Below are positions 1-9,035 of a stretch of DNA of 64,000 nucleotides, piece by piece (the first letter of the stretch is position 1; the number at the start of each line of letters is the position of its first letter). Under the pieces are notes generated by a model. The model did not search any database. It had not been told where the DNA came from and saw only the letters and a program-made list of their open reading frames with translations. The stretch lies in the NCBI GenBank assembly GCA_016717855.1, contig JADKEV010000015.1:62001-126000 (forward strand), written 5' to 3'. Position numbers and translations under genes: made by a program. This stretch comes from Betaproteobacteria bacterium. Its GTDB lineage: Bacteria > Pseudomonadota > Gammaproteobacteria > Burkholderiales > Casimicrobiaceae.

Positions 1-854
1 ACGAGATCGGCCGCCCTGGCCGGCAATGGTTGTCCGGTCAGGTAATTCGTCGAGTCCTGCGGCGGTCCCACGATCACCTGGAACGGCAACAGATAGCTCT
101 TGATGCCGGCCAGCTTCGCGCTCTCCGCGCGGATCTCCTCGAGCGCGTCGAGGATGCGCTCGGGGATCGCGCCGGGCTGCTCGGCACCGGTCAGGCCAAG
201 GCTCTCGGCCGCGATGAACACGCAGGGGTTGGCGACGTCCACGATCGTCACGTCCAGCGCGTGACCGAGGATCTTGCTGTCGATGCGATCGCGCACGTTG
301 CCGGTGGGCAGCACCTTGCCGGTGACGGCGCCCGCGGTGTCGGAAAAGTCGAGGTCGATCTGGGCGCCGGTCCCGGGCACGCCGTCGATGGCGAAGTCGC
401 CCTCCACGCGCGGGATGCCGTTCTGGACAGGCACCGTGACTTTCAGGATCTTTCCGGTGTTGGTGTTGTGCACGCGCACGACCGTCGCCGGCGCGTGGAC
501 CCGCACAAAACCCTCCTCGACCGCGTACAGGCCCGCGGCGGACGTGATGTTGCCGCAGGCGATGTCGTAGCTGACCACCGGGTTTTCGACGCTGACCTGC
601 ACGAACGTGTAGTCGATATCCGCGTCCGGGCGCGATGGCGGGCCCATGATCGCGCACTTGCTGGTCAGGTAGTCCGAGCCGCCGAGGCCGTCGATCTGCC
701 GCTTGTCCGGGCTGCCGAACAGTGCGAGCAGGAAGCGGGTCCGGGTCGGCATGTCCGCCGGGACATGATTCTCGTTGAGGAACACCGCCTTGCTCGATCC
801 CCCGCGCATGAGCACGGTGTGCACCCGGATCTGTTCGTTCGCGCTTTCGTTCAT
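1..854 (-). CDS. PrpF-like isomerase (partial, C-terminus beyond window)
   Basis: Resembles the PrpF family (2-methylaconitate cis-trans isomerase, 4-oxalomesaconate tautomerase), which moves double bonds or isomerises unsaturated tricarboxylates using a DapF-like fold. About 284 N-terminal residues are visible. They include GGSSKAVFL near residue 19, GGSDYLTSK near 58 and an ACGN motif near 100, where this fold carries a catalytic cysteine. Family members are about 390 residues, so roughly the last quarter is missing at the window edge. The ATG overlaps the stop of the upstream acyl-CoA dehydrogenase gene by 4 nt (ATGA), so translation is probably coupled. It is the last visible gene of the operon that starts at 10507. 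The substrate is not determinable; the family call is firm, the reaction is inferred. Confidence 0.88.
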   Translation of the reverse strand, partial: MNESANEQIRVHTVLMRGGSSKAVFLNENHVPADMPTRTRFLLALFGSPDKRQIDGLGGSDYLTSKCAIMGPPSRPDADIDYTFVQVSVENPVVSYDIACGNITSAAGLYAVEEGFVRVHAPATVVRVHNTNTGKILKVTVPVQNGIPRVEGDFAIDGVPGTGAQIDLDFSDTAGAVTGKVLPTGNVRDRIDSKILGHALDVTIVDVANPCVFIAAESLGLTGAEQPGAIPERILDALEEIRAESAKLAGIKSYLLPFQVIVGPPQDSTNYLTGQPLPARAADL

Positions 855-2059
855 GGTGTCGACTCCTTGTTTGCGGTGAGCGGCCCGGCCCGGGCCTGGT
901 CCGGTTGGCGGCGGTAGCCGAGCTCCCACTCGCCGATGATCTGTTGGTGCATTTCGTTGGCGCCATCGTAGATCTGCATGACCTTGGCGTCGCGGAAGTA
1001 GCGGCCGACCTTGTATTCCTCGGCGACGCCGTACGCCCCGTGTATCTGGTACGCGTCCTGCGCGCACTGCATCAGCGTGTCGGTCGTGTGCAGCTTGGCG
1101 ATCGACGCCTCCTTCTGCGCGCGCTCCGCGCCCTGGTCGAGCAGCCAGGCGAGGCGGCGCACCAGCAGGCGGGAGGTTTCCAGTCCGACGCGCATGTTCG
1201 CGATTTTCGCCTGCACGAGCTCGTAGCGGCCGATCGGCTGGCCGAACACCTCGCGCTGCTGCGCGTAACTGACCGCAGCGTCGAGGCAGGCGCGGATCTG
1301 TCCGGTGGCGCGCGCCGAGCATGCCAGGCGCCCGATCTCCGTGCCGCACATCAGCGACTTGTAGCCCTGGCCTTCGGGCAGCAGCCGGTTCCCGGCCGGC
1401 ACGCGCAAGTCCTCGAAGAACAGCTGCGCGGTATCCTGCCCGCGCGATCCGGTCTTGTTCCTGATCGGCGTGATCGCCAGCCCGGGCGTGCCGGCGTCGA
1501 CGATGAAGGCGCAGATGCCGCGCATGCCGAGGCTCTTGTCGAGCGTGCCATAGGTCAGGAAGAAGTCGGCGTTGCCGGCGTTGCTGATCCAGGTCTTGGT
1601 GCCGTTGAGCACGTAGTGGCCGCCGTCGCGCCGCACGGTAGTCTCCAGCCGCCGGACGATGTCGGTGCCCGAGTGCGGCTCGGTCACCGCGTGCGCGCCG
1701 AAGATCTTGCCCTGGCACAGCGGCGTCAGGTAGCGCTGCTTCTGTTCGTCGCTGCCGTAGAGCAGGATCGGGCGACCCAGCGAGCAGCTCGGCCAGCCGG
1801 CGATCACCGCGGCCGTGATGTCCACGTAGGCGATCTCCTCGAGCAGCAGCGAGAGCGTCACGTGATCGAGCCCGAGTCCGCCGTACTCTTCGGGAATCGT
1901 GCCGCCGAGCAGGCCCAGCTTGCCCATCCGGGCGGCAAGTTCGCGCGGAAAGCGCTCGTCGCGTTCGAACTGCTCGACGTGCGGCGCGATCTCGTTCTTC
2001 GCGAAGTCGGCGGCCATGTCGAGCAGGGCCTGCTGTTCCGACGTGATGGCGAAGTCCAT
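851..2059 (-). CDS. Acyl-CoA dehydrogenase family protein
   Basis: FAD enzyme of 402 residues that introduces an alpha-beta double bond into a CoA thioester and passes electrons to ETF. The N-terminal helical domain, the middle segment with HAVTEPHSGTD, and the C-terminal helical domain ending in the YQIHGAYGVAEE and MQIYDGANEMHQ motifs are all present, and the length is normal. The start chosen gives MDFAITSEQQ, the usual beginning of the family. An odd point: the C-terminal motif reads IYDG where many family members have IYEG, whose glutamate is the catalytic base. The gene lies 8 nt downstream of the MmgE/PrpD gene and overlaps the PrpF gene by 4 nt. Its neighbours (three CoA-transferases, a PrpD-like enzyme) suggest it oxidises the CoA ester they produce; this is inference. 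Confidence 0.93.
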   Translation of the reverse strand: MDFAITSEQQALLDMAADFAKNEIAPHVEQFERDERFPRELAARMGKLGLLGGTIPEEYGGLGLDHVTLSLLLEEIAYVDITAAVIAGWPSCSLGRPILLYGSDEQKQRYLTPLCQGKIFGAHAVTEPHSGTDIVRRLETTVRRDGGHYVLNGTKTWISNAGNADFFLTYGTLDKSLGMRGICAFIVDAGTPGLAITPIRNKTGSRGQDTAQLFFEDLRVPAGNRLLPEGQGYKSLMCGTEIGRLACSARATGQIRACLDAAVSYAQQREVFGQPIGRYELVQAKIANMRVGLETSRLLVRRLAWLLDQGAERAQKEASIAKLHTTDTLMQCAQDAYQIHGAYGVAEEYKVGRYFRDAKVMQIYDGANEMHQQIIGEWELGYRRQPDQARAGPLTANKESTP

Positions 2060-2067
2060 GGTCTGCC

Positions 2068-3459
2068 CTAGTGGTTGAATGTCGCGCGCAGCCACGCGCC
2101 GACATCGGCGATGCGCTCGAAGGCGCGGAGTTGCGCCAGGACGTCGCGCGCGCCCGGCCCGAGCACGCTTTCCGTCAGCAGCAGGAACTTGCGGTCGAGC
2201 TCGCCATCGGTCATCGGGTTCGCCGGATTGCCTTTGGCCATCGCGATCGCCTGCGCGAACTTCCGTCCGTCGGTCAGCAGCAGTTCGACCTGCGCCTGCT
2301 GTTCACCTATCGCGGGGTCCGTCACCACGTCGAGCCGGCGCAGCAGCGCCTGCAGGTCCGCGCGTCCGATCTGCGCGGGCGCGAACGCTGCCGGCGTCGC
2401 GTGGCCCAGGATCAGCCCCGCGACGCAGCACCAGGCGACGCTGAACTTGCCTTCGAGCCCGGTGGCGGGATATGCGTGACCGGCCACCTTTGGCGCAAGA
2501 GGATTCACGCGACAGGTCACGCGCGCGATTGTCTCCGGCGCCAATCCGGCGGATTCGAATCTCTGCCCCAGCGCCATCGCCGCGTCGATGGTCGGATGGG
2601 TGATCAGGCACGACGCGTGCGGCTTGAACGAATTGCGCAACACCGCGTATGGACGTCCCCAGTCGCGCCCGACGGACGACCAGTCGGTGATCGCTTCGCC
2701 GACCAGCGGCACGGTGAAGCCCGGGTCCGCCTCCAGCAGGCGCGGCGCTCCGGTGAATCCCGCGCGCGCCAGACAAGCGGCGGTCAGGCCGTCGGCCGCC
2801 CCGCGCGCGAGCTGCAGCGGCTTGGACATCGTGCCGAAGGCGCCGATGAAGCCCGATGCCGCGGTGGCCGAGATCGCCATCGCCTGCGCCAGGTCTGCCG
2901 GCGGAAGCCGCAGCGCCAACCCGCACGCCAGCGCGCTGCCCAGGTGGCCGATGACCCCTGACACGTGCCAGCCGCGGGCGGTCAGCCTGCGCCCCAGCAG
3001 GGCGCCGATGCGGTCCTCGGCTTCGTAGGCGGCGTTGAACACGTCGAGCAGCGCCGCGCCGTCGAACCGCTCGCGCGCGCTCAGCGCAAGCAGGGCCGGA
3101 AACAGTGTCGAGCTGACGTGGATCAGGTTGACGTGGTCGGTGTCGTCGTAGTCGAGGGCGTGACTGGCGGTGCCGAGGACCAGCGCCGCATGATCCGCGG
3201 GGAGGCCGGGCCGGAACGCGCCGGCGAACCCGGCCGGCGCTTCGGGCCGGCCGAGCGCCAGCCGCAGCCTGGCGGCAGGCGGCTCATCCCAGCCGGCGAT
3301 CGCCACGCCCAGCCAGTCGACGAGACAGCGGCGCGCGGCGCGGCGGACCTCTTCGGGCGGCGCCGTGCGCGCTGTCGCGCTCGCCAGTTCGCCGATGCCG
3401 TGCAGCACGCCCGGGTCAGGCGTTGGGGCGGACGCTGCCGGCGAGAGTGCGGCGCTCAT
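2068..3459 (-). CDS. MmgE/PrpD family protein
   Basis: 463 residues, full length for the MmgE/PrpD family, whose characterised members are 2-methylcitrate dehydratase, cis-aconitate decarboxylase and related lyases. Visible hallmarks are the DWLGVAIAG segment near residue 50, ASHALDYDDTDH near 115, and FKPHASCLITHPTIDA near 280. A hydratase, dehydratase or decarboxylase acting on a branched di- or tricarboxylate is the likely role, but the exact substrate cannot be read from sequence. The gene sits between a CaiB/BaiF CoA-transferase (40 nt upstream) and the acyl-CoA dehydrogenase (8 nt downstream) in the operon. Pairing with a PrpF-like isomerase in the same operon recalls methylcitrate-type chemistry, though no methylcitrate synthase is present. 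Confidence 0.9.
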   Translation of the reverse strand: MSAALSPAASAPTPDPGVLHGIGELASATARTAPPEEVRRAARRCLVDWLGVAIAGWDEPPAARLRLALGRPEAPAGFAGAFRPGLPADHAALVLGTASHALDYDDTDHVNLIHVSSTLFPALLALSARERFDGAALLDVFNAAYEAEDRIGALLGRRLTARGWHVSGVIGHLGSALACGLALRLPPADLAQAMAISATAASGFIGAFGTMSKPLQLARGAADGLTAACLARAGFTGAPRLLEADPGFTVPLVGEAITDWSSVGRDWGRPYAVLRNSFKPHASCLITHPTIDAAMALGQRFESAGLAPETIARVTCRVNPLAPKVAGHAYPATGLEGKFSVAWCCVAGLILGHATPAAFAPAQIGRADLQALLRRLDVVTDPAIGEQQAQVELLLTDGRKFAQAIAMAKGNPANPMTDGELDRKFLLLTESVLGPGARDVLAQLRAFERIADVGAWLRATFNH

Positions 3460-3499
3460 CGGTTCGGCTCCTCGCGCGAGCCGGCCACGCCGCGCGCGC

Positions 3500-4667
3500 T
3501 CAACGGACCACTCCCTGCGCGCGCAACGACTCGAGTTCGCCGGCCCGCCCCAGCAGCGCGCCGATGACTTCGTCGTTGTGTTCGCCGAGCTGGGGCTGCA
3601 GCCGCCAGGGTCCCGCTCGCGGGTGGCCGGTGGCCAGCGGCGTGTTGATCAGCGGCACGCGGCCATAGGCCGGATGCACCACTTCGCCCACCATGCCGCG
3701 CGCGGCGAGCTGCTCCGACGCGGTCACGCTCGCCAGGTCGCGGATCGGGGCTGCCGGAACGCCGAGACGCTGCAGCGTGCCCGCCGCCTCGTCCGCCCCG
3801 CGCGCCGCGAACCAGCGCGCGAGCGCGGCATCGATCGCCGCCGCCTGCGCAATGCGCTGCGTGCGATCCCACGCCGGATCGAGACCGAGCAGCGGCGCGA
3901 GCGCCTGCCACTGCACTCGGCTGGTGACCGTCAGCATCACGCGCCCATCGACGCACGCGTGATCGCCGAACGGTGCGTGCAGCGGGTGGCCGTTGCCGAT
4001 GCTGCGCAGCGCCTCGGCCGGACGCTGCTGCGCCAGCGGCCAAAGCGCGGTGAGCGAGAACGCGCCCATGTCGAACAACGCCGTGTCCACGAACTGGCTC
4101 TCGCCCCGGCGGCGGGCCGCGATCGCCGCGATGACCGCCATCGACGACACCGCCGCGCCCATCAGGTCGCAGGCCGAAGGCCCGGCCTTGAGCGGCGGAT
4201 CGCCCGCGCTTGCCCGTCGTGTGCATGATCCCGGACAGCGCCTGCGTCACCGTGTCGAACGCGCGCAGTTCCTGCATCGGGCCGGATTCGCCGAAGCCCT
4301 TCACCGAGCAATAGACGAGCGACGGGTTGACGCCGCGGCAGGCGTCGTACCCGATGCCCCACTTGTCCATCGTCCCGATCGCGAAGTTCTCGATCACCAC
4401 ATCGCTGTGCGCGACCAGATCGAGGAACACTTCCCGGCCGCGCGGGTGCTGCACCTGCAACGTGACGCTGCGCTTGTTGTAGTTGTTGACGTGGAACAGA
4501 TAGCCCATGTCGCCGTAGCGCAACCCCAGCGAGCGCGTGTTCTCGCCGTCCAGCGGCTCGATCTTGATCACGTCGGCGCCGAGATCGCCCAGCAGCCGCG
4601 CCCCGAACGGTCCCGCGGTGCTGATCCCGATGTCGACGACGCGGATGCCTTCAAGCGGCCTGGACAT
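3500..4667 (-). CDS. CaiB/BaiF CoA-transferase (first, apparent frameshift)
   Basis: Class III CoA-transferase, moving CoA between carboxylic acids through an aspartyl intermediate. Residues 1-155 (MSRPLEGIRVVDIG..., DLGADVIKIEPLDG, FGESGPM) are in one frame. The remainder, with LKAGPSACDLMGAAVSSMAV and DTALFDMGAFSLTALWP, is in another. The break lies at a G run (plus-strand CCC at 4203-4205); removing one G joins the halves into a normal 388-residue protein with no lost motif. I therefore treat it as an intact gene with a probable base-call error, though a true frameshift is possible. The start overlaps the next upstream CoA-transferase gene by 17 nt. It is one of three paralogues in tandem. 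Confidence 0.85.
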
Positions 4668-5886
4668 GTTCTTCCCCGAACTCGAACAAGGCGCCGCCGG
4701 CCAGCCACTGCTCGTAATCGGCGCGGCGCACACGACAGCGCTCGAGCAGGATCGCGCGCGTGCCCTGGCCCGCGCGCCAGGGCGACTGGTGAACGTCGAG
4801 CGGCTCGCGGTTCAGGTTGAACACGCCGCCCGACTGGCGTCCTCCCGATCCCTGCGCCACCAGCCCGCGCACGCGGAACTGCGGGTGCTCGATCACTTCC
4901 TTCAGCGAAAGCACGGAGCCGCACGCGATGGTGCCGGCATTGAGCACCGCCGCCACGTCGGCGACGCTGCGCTCGCGCGTCCAGGCGGTGACCTCCGCTT
5001 CGATCGCGTCGACATGGGCGACGCGATCGCCCTGCGTCGCGTACCGCGGATCGCTCAGCAGGTCGGGACGCCCTATCGTCTCGCACAGCCGCACCCAGGT
5101 CGGGTGATTGCCGGCGCAGATGATCGCCCAGCCGTCCGCGCACTGAAACGAATTCCACGGCGCGGCCATGCTGTGGCGGTTGCCGATCGGCACCGGCGCC
5201 GTGCCCGACAGCCAATACGCCGGCAATGCCGCGCTCTGGAAGGCGAGCGCAGCATCGTAGACCGAGACGTCCAGCAGGCCCCCGCGCGCGTCGAGGTTGC
5301 CCGAAGCGCGCTTGCGCAGCACGTCGGCCAGGATCGAAGTGACGGCGAACATCGCCGCCGCGTGGGTGAGCGGCGCGCCGGCGATGCGCGTGGGTCCGCT
5401 CCGCGGATGGCCGGTCACCGACATGATGCCGGTGATCGCCTGGACGATTTCTTCCCCGCCGGTCCATGCCGCCAGCGGTCCCTCCAGGCCGAATGGCGTG
5501 CAACCGCATACGGTGAGGCGCGGGAAGCGCTCGCGCAGGTCGTCCACGCGCAGCGCCCGTTGCAGCCGCCGCAGGCCGTCGCGATCGGCGACCAGGACCT
5601 CGGCATCGTGGAGCAGCGCCTCGAGGGCAGGCGCGGCCTCTGGTTCCCCGTAGGCGATGCCGATCGAGTGCTTGCCGCGCGAGATCAACTCGTGCACGGG
5701 TGCGTCCGGATCGCCTTCATCGTCGCCACGCGCGCCGCCATCATGGAAAGACGGGCTCCCCCTCTCCTCCAGCCGCGCCACCGTGCAGCCGAGGTCTGCG
5801 AGGAGCTTAGCCGCGAGCGTGGCGGCGCCGAAGCCCTGCGCGGCCTCGACGACCAGCCAGCTTCGGTATTCAGGAAACGTCGACAT
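4651..5886 (-). CDS. CaiB/BaiF CoA-transferase (second)
   Basis: 411 residues, class III CoA-transferase family, the second of three tandem copies. The N-terminal Rossmann-like part reads MSTFPEYRSWLVVEAAQGFG and has LADLGCTVARLEE. The central VSVYDAALAFQSAALPAYW corresponds to the conserved DVSMYDA-type segment, and the C-terminal half has NRHSMAAPWNSFQCADGW. The start at 5886 gives a family-length protein; in-frame codons upstream only translate the 3' end of the preceding gene. It overlaps both neighbours (17 nt each side), implying one transcript with coupled translation. It diverges clearly from the other two copies, so the three probably act as separate transferases or partners rather than as recent duplicates. 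Confidence 0.88.
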   Translation of the reverse strand: MSTFPEYRSWLVVEAAQGFGAATLAAKLLADLGCTVARLEERGSPSFHDGGARGDDEGDPDAPVHELISRGKHSIGIAYGEPEAAPALEALLHDAEVLVADRDGLRRLQRALRVDDLRERFPRLTVCGCTPFGLEGPLAAWTGGEEIVQAITGIMSVTGHPRSGPTRIAGAPLTHAAAMFAVTSILADVLRKRASGNLDARGGLLDVSVYDAALAFQSAALPAYWLSGTAPVPIGNRHSMAAPWNSFQCADGWAIICAGNHPTWVRLCETIGRPDLLSDPRYATQGDRVAHVDAIEAEVTAWTRERSVADVAAVLNAGTIACGSVLSLKEVIEHPQFRVRGLVAQGSGGRQSGGVFNLNREPLDVHQSPWRAGQGTRAILLERCRVRRADYEQWLAGGALFEFGEEHVQAA

Positions 5887-7126
5887 GCGATTCCGTTCGT
5901 TGCGCGGCGGGCGCGAACTCGGCGCGGGCCTCGCCCAGGGCCGGCGGCTCGCGCCGCGCCGCGAAGGCGTCGCTGCCATCCGAGCGGGTCATCCGGAACG
6001 GGAAGCCGATCTGCGGCACTTCCGTGCCGAGCCGCGCGACGGCCATGTTGAAGAAGTGGCCACGCTCGCGCCCGTGGCGCGAGCGGTACGCCTCGTCGGG
6101 CGTGAGCACGGGACACACGGGAATGCCGTGGGCCTGCAACCCGGCAACCCAGTCGTCGCGGTCCCGGGTAGCAAACAGCGCTTCGAGGAACGCCCGGTAC
6201 GCCGCGCCGCGCGCGCCGTGCGAGGTCAGCCGGTCGGCCTCGGTCTCGTCGGGATTGATGAGGTCCTCCCGGCCGTGCAGCCGGCAGAAGGCGTCCCAGA
6301 ATTTCTTCTCCAGCAGCGACACCGTCACGTACCTGCCGTCGCGGGTCCGGTAGATGCCGTAGCGCGGATTGCCGCCCCAGCCCTCGATCGCATCGCCCTG
6401 GCGAGGATCGATGGCGCGCGCGAACGGGACGGTCATCTGCGTGTTCGTCCAGCTTATCAGAGAGTCGAGCATCGACACGTCGAGGAAGGCGCCGAGGCCG
6501 CTCCGCTCGCGCTCGACCAGCGCGGACAGGATGCCGACCACCACCATCATCGCGCCGGCGTAGTCGCCCATCAGCATGTTGGGCATCGCGGGGACCTGGC
6601 CGGGATGGAGCTGCAACAGGCCGCTCATGCCGGCGATGTTGAGGTCGTGGCCCGCGAGCGCGGCCAGCGGTCCGGTCTGGCCGTAGCCGGTCAGCGCGCA
6701 GTAGATCAGCGCCGGGTTCGCTTCGCGCAGCTGGCCGTAGCCGATGCCCAGCTTCGCCGCCGCGCCGGCGCGGAAGTTCTCCACCACCACGTCGGCGTCG
6801 CGCGCCAGCCGGCGGAACGTCGCCAGGTCACCGGCCGACTTCAGGTCGAGGGCAATGCTGCGCTTGTTGCGGTTGACGCTGCAGAAGTAGACGCTTTCGC
6901 TTGCGGCGTCGGCCGCGTAGCGCGGTTGCGCGGACCGCGCCGGATCGCCGCCGGTTTCCGGATTCTCGATCTTGATCACTTCGGCGCCCAGGTCCGCGAG
7001 CAGCATCGTGCTCCATGGCCCGGGCAGCAGCCGGGTCAGGTCGAGGATGCGGATGCCGGACAGCGGCTGGCGCGGGCTGCGCGGCGCGGAGGGCGAAAGG
7101 GACGAAGGGAACGAAGGAGGCGACAT
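5870..7126 (-). CDS. CaiB/BaiF CoA-transferase (third)
   Basis: 418 residues and a canonical class III CoA-transferase. It has LSGIRILDLTRLLPGPWSTM, LADLGAEVIKIENPETGGDPAR, VVVENFRAG, YCALTGYGQTGPLA, GHDLNIAGMSGLL, and the aspartate-bearing DVSMLDSLISW where the acyl-aspartyl intermediate forms in this family. Of the three copies it looks most like characterised racemase or succinyl-CoA-dependent transferases. The first 25 or so residues are Ser/Pro/Arg-rich and precede the conserved start (LSGIRILDL), so initiation slightly downstream is possible. The gene lies 14 nt after the TRAP large permease gene and overlaps the second CoA-transferase gene by 17 nt. Confidence 0.92.
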   Translation of the reverse strand: MSPPSFPSSLSPSAPRSPRQPLSGIRILDLTRLLPGPWSTMLLADLGAEVIKIENPETGGDPARSAQPRYAADAASESVYFCSVNRNKRSIALDLKSAGDLATFRRLARDADVVVENFRAGAAAKLGIGYGQLREANPALIYCALTGYGQTGPLAALAGHDLNIAGMSGLLQLHPGQVPAMPNMLMGDYAGAMMVVVGILSALVERERSGLGAFLDVSMLDSLISWTNTQMTVPFARAIDPRQGDAIEGWGGNPRYGIYRTRDGRYVTVSLLEKKFWDAFCRLHGREDLINPDETEADRLTSHGARGAAYRAFLEALFATRDRDDWVAGLQAHGIPVCPVLTPDEAYRSRHGRERGHFFNMAVARLGTEVPQIGFPFRMTRSDGSDAFAARREPPALGEARAEFAPAAQRTESHVDVS

Positions 7127-7140
7127 GGGGACGCGGGCGA

Positions 7141-8430
7141 TCAGCTGACCATCATCATGGGCAGCCAGGTGGAGAGCAGCGGGAAGGCGAGCAGGAGCCC
7201 CAGCGTGATGAACTCGAAGATCAGCATATAGCCGGTCCCGCGGAACACTTCCGCCACGGAGACGCCGGTCGCGCCGCTGACGACGAAGACGTTCATGCCG
7301 ACCGGCGGGGTGATCAGCCCGATCTCCACCAGCTTGACGATGATCACGCCGAACCAGATCGGGTCGTAGCCGAGCGAGGTGACCAGCGGGAACGTGACGG
7401 GCAGCGTGATCAGCAGGATCGCTATCTGGTCCATCATCACCCCGAGGATCAGGTAGAGCACGATGACCATCGAGAGCACCACCCATGGCTGCAGGTTGCT
7501 GCGGCCGATGAGCTCGACCAGTTCCGGCGTCGCGCGCGTGATCGTCAGGAAGTAGCCCAGGATCAGCGCGCCGACCACGATCGAGAGCATCATCGCGGAG
7601 ATGCGCGCGGTCCGGGCGAGCGCCGCCAGGATCCCCTTGACGCCGAGCCTGCCCGCCAGCACCAGGTACGCCAGCGTGATGCCGGCGGCGACGGCCGCGG
7701 TCTCGGTGGCCGTCGCGATCCCGGCATACAGCGTCACGAACACCGATACGACGATGAACAGGAAGCCGCCGATCGCCCGCAGCGCGGCCCAGCGTTCCGA
7801 CCACGGCGCGCGCTCGCCGGCCGGCAGCACCTTCGGCTGCATGCGCGCCCAGATGTAGATTCCGACGACGTACAGCGCCGCCGTGAGCACGCCGGGTATG
7901 ATGCCGGCAATCAGGAGGCGTCCGATCGACGTCTGCGTCATGATTCCGTAGATGATCATCGCGATGCTCGGCGGAATCATCACCGCGAGCGTGCCGGCGG
8001 CGGCGACGATCCCCGTCGCGGCGCTGAGGCCATAGCCCAGCCGACGGAATTCCGGGAGGCTGATCGCTGCCAGCGTTCCGGAGGCAGCGGTGCTCGACCC
8101 GGACACCGCGGCAAAGCCCGCGCTCGCCAGGACCGACGCGATGCCGACGCCGCCGGGCATCCAGCCGATCCACTTGTTCGCCGCATTGAACACCTGGCGC
8201 GCCATACCGCCCTGGCTCATCAGCTCGGCCATGAACACGAACAGCGGAATGGCGGCAAGCGTGGATTCGGCGACAGCGCGATACGCCGTCGCGGAGGTCT
8301 GGCTCAGCATGCCGTTGAAGCCTGTCGCGAGATAGATCCCGATGGCGCCGGACACGCCGAGCGCGAACGCGATCGGCATGCCGAGCATCAGTAGCGTCAT
8401 CAACAAGACGATGACGGAAAGGATCAGCAC
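7141..8430 (-). CDS. TRAP transporter large permease (DctM family)
   Basis: 429 residues, normal length for the TRAP large membrane subunit. It drives Na+- or H+-coupled uptake of a carboxylate handed over by the periplasmic DctP protein. The sequence is almost wholly hydrophobic with about a dozen membrane segments. Family signatures include LGMPIAFALGVSGAIGIYL near the N-terminus, SSTAASGTLAAISLPEFRRLGY, AAGTLAVMIPPSIAMIIYGI, and GLITPPVGMNVFVVSG near the C-terminus. It lies 10 nt downstream of the small permease gene and 14 nt before a CoA-transferase gene, so the imported acid is probably the substrate of those enzymes. Confidence 0.95.
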   Translation of the reverse strand: MLILSVIVLLMTLLMLGMPIAFALGVSGAIGIYLATGFNGMLSQTSATAYRAVAESTLAAIPLFVFMAELMSQGGMARQVFNAANKWIGWMPGGVGIASVLASAGFAAVSGSSTAASGTLAAISLPEFRRLGYGLSAATGIVAAAGTLAVMIPPSIAMIIYGIMTQTSIGRLLIAGIIPGVLTAALYVVGIYIWARMQPKVLPAGERAPWSERWAALRAIGGFLFIVVSVFVTLYAGIATATETAAVAAGITLAYLVLAGRLGVKGILAALARTARISAMMLSIVVGALILGYFLTITRATPELVELIGRSNLQPWVVLSMVIVLYLILGVMMDQIAILLITLPVTFPLVTSLGYDPIWFGVIIVKLVEIGLITPPVGMNVFVVSGATGVSVAEVFRGTGYMLIFEFITLGLLLAFPLLSTWLPMMMVS

Positions 8431-8440
8431 CGGGCGGTCC

Positions 8441-8968
8441 CTAATCCAGCGTCACGTGGTGGATGTCCTGCCGCGACGGGTGGATCGCCGCCTGCACCGC
8501 GCGTACGACCAGCAACGCGCTCCCTATCGTGGCGATCGCGAACGACGGCCAGATCACGTAGTTCAGCGGGCTCGACGAGTACTCGTTCATCCGGAAGGCG
8601 CTGAATGTCCGCTGATAGAGGCCGTAGGCGATCAACGCGAACAACACCGCCGTCAGGAGGTCGAAAACGCACCAGAGCGCGCGTTGGACCCGCGGCGGCA
8701 GCAGGTCGCTGACCAGCGTGATGCGCACATGCCCCCCGGTGCGGAAGACGTACGCGATCGAGAAGTACACGAGCGCCGGCATGAAGATCTCGACGGTCAA
8801 TTCCTCGACTCCGGGCAGCGGCGCGTTGAACAGGTAGCGCAGGAACGCGTCGGCCGTCGTCAGCACCGTCATCGCGAACAGCGCCGCGTACGCCAGCCAG
8901 ACAAAAGCCATCTCCAGGCGATCGTAGGCAGCGGCGCTCGCTGACCGTGGCCGGGTCGGGTCGTTCAT
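8441..8968 (-). CDS. TRAP transporter small permease (DctQ family)
   Basis: 175 residues from the ATG giving MNDPTRPRS; a longer in-frame start exists at 9016, but the extra residues look like non-coding Arg/Pro/Thr sequence. Four membrane segments are recognisable: around MAFVWLAYAALFAMTVLTT, the stretch after ELTVEIFMPALVYFSIAYVF, ALWCVFDLLTAVLFALIAYG, and VIWPSFAIATIGSALLVV. The LRYLFNAPLPGVEELT motif is typical of DctQ proteins. The subunit pairs with the large permease directly downstream (10 nt gap). The binding-protein gene is upstream. Confidence 0.92.
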   Translation of the reverse strand: MNDPTRPRSASAAAYDRLEMAFVWLAYAALFAMTVLTTADAFLRYLFNAPLPGVEELTVEIFMPALVYFSIAYVFRTGGHVRITLVSDLLPPRVQRALWCVFDLLTAVLFALIAYGLYQRTFSAFRMNEYSSSPLNYVIWPSFAIATIGSALLVVRAVQAAIHPSRQDIHHVTLD

Positions 8969-9035
8969 CGTCGTTCTCGTGTGCGGTGCGGGGCGGCGCG
9001 TGCGCGCAGGGCTCACGCGCCGCCGCGCACGTTCG

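Noticed and set aside
30..917. Long plus-strand open frame opposite the PrpF gene
   Set aside because: It is Arg/Ala/Val/Asp-rich with no family motifs, and the minus strand encodes a clear PrpF-type protein. It is a GC-rich shadow frame, as are the many similar frames opposite other genes.
3500..4667. CoA-transferase as a pseudogene
   Set aside because: No motif is lost and a one-base change in a homopolymer restores the whole frame. Four other frame breaks in the window show the same pattern, which favours sequencing error.
5870..8173. Apparent fusion of a CoA-transferase with an N-terminal Asp/Arg-rich domain
   Set aside because: The extra N-terminal part is the out-of-frame reading of the TRAP large permease gene, which is well conserved in its own frame.
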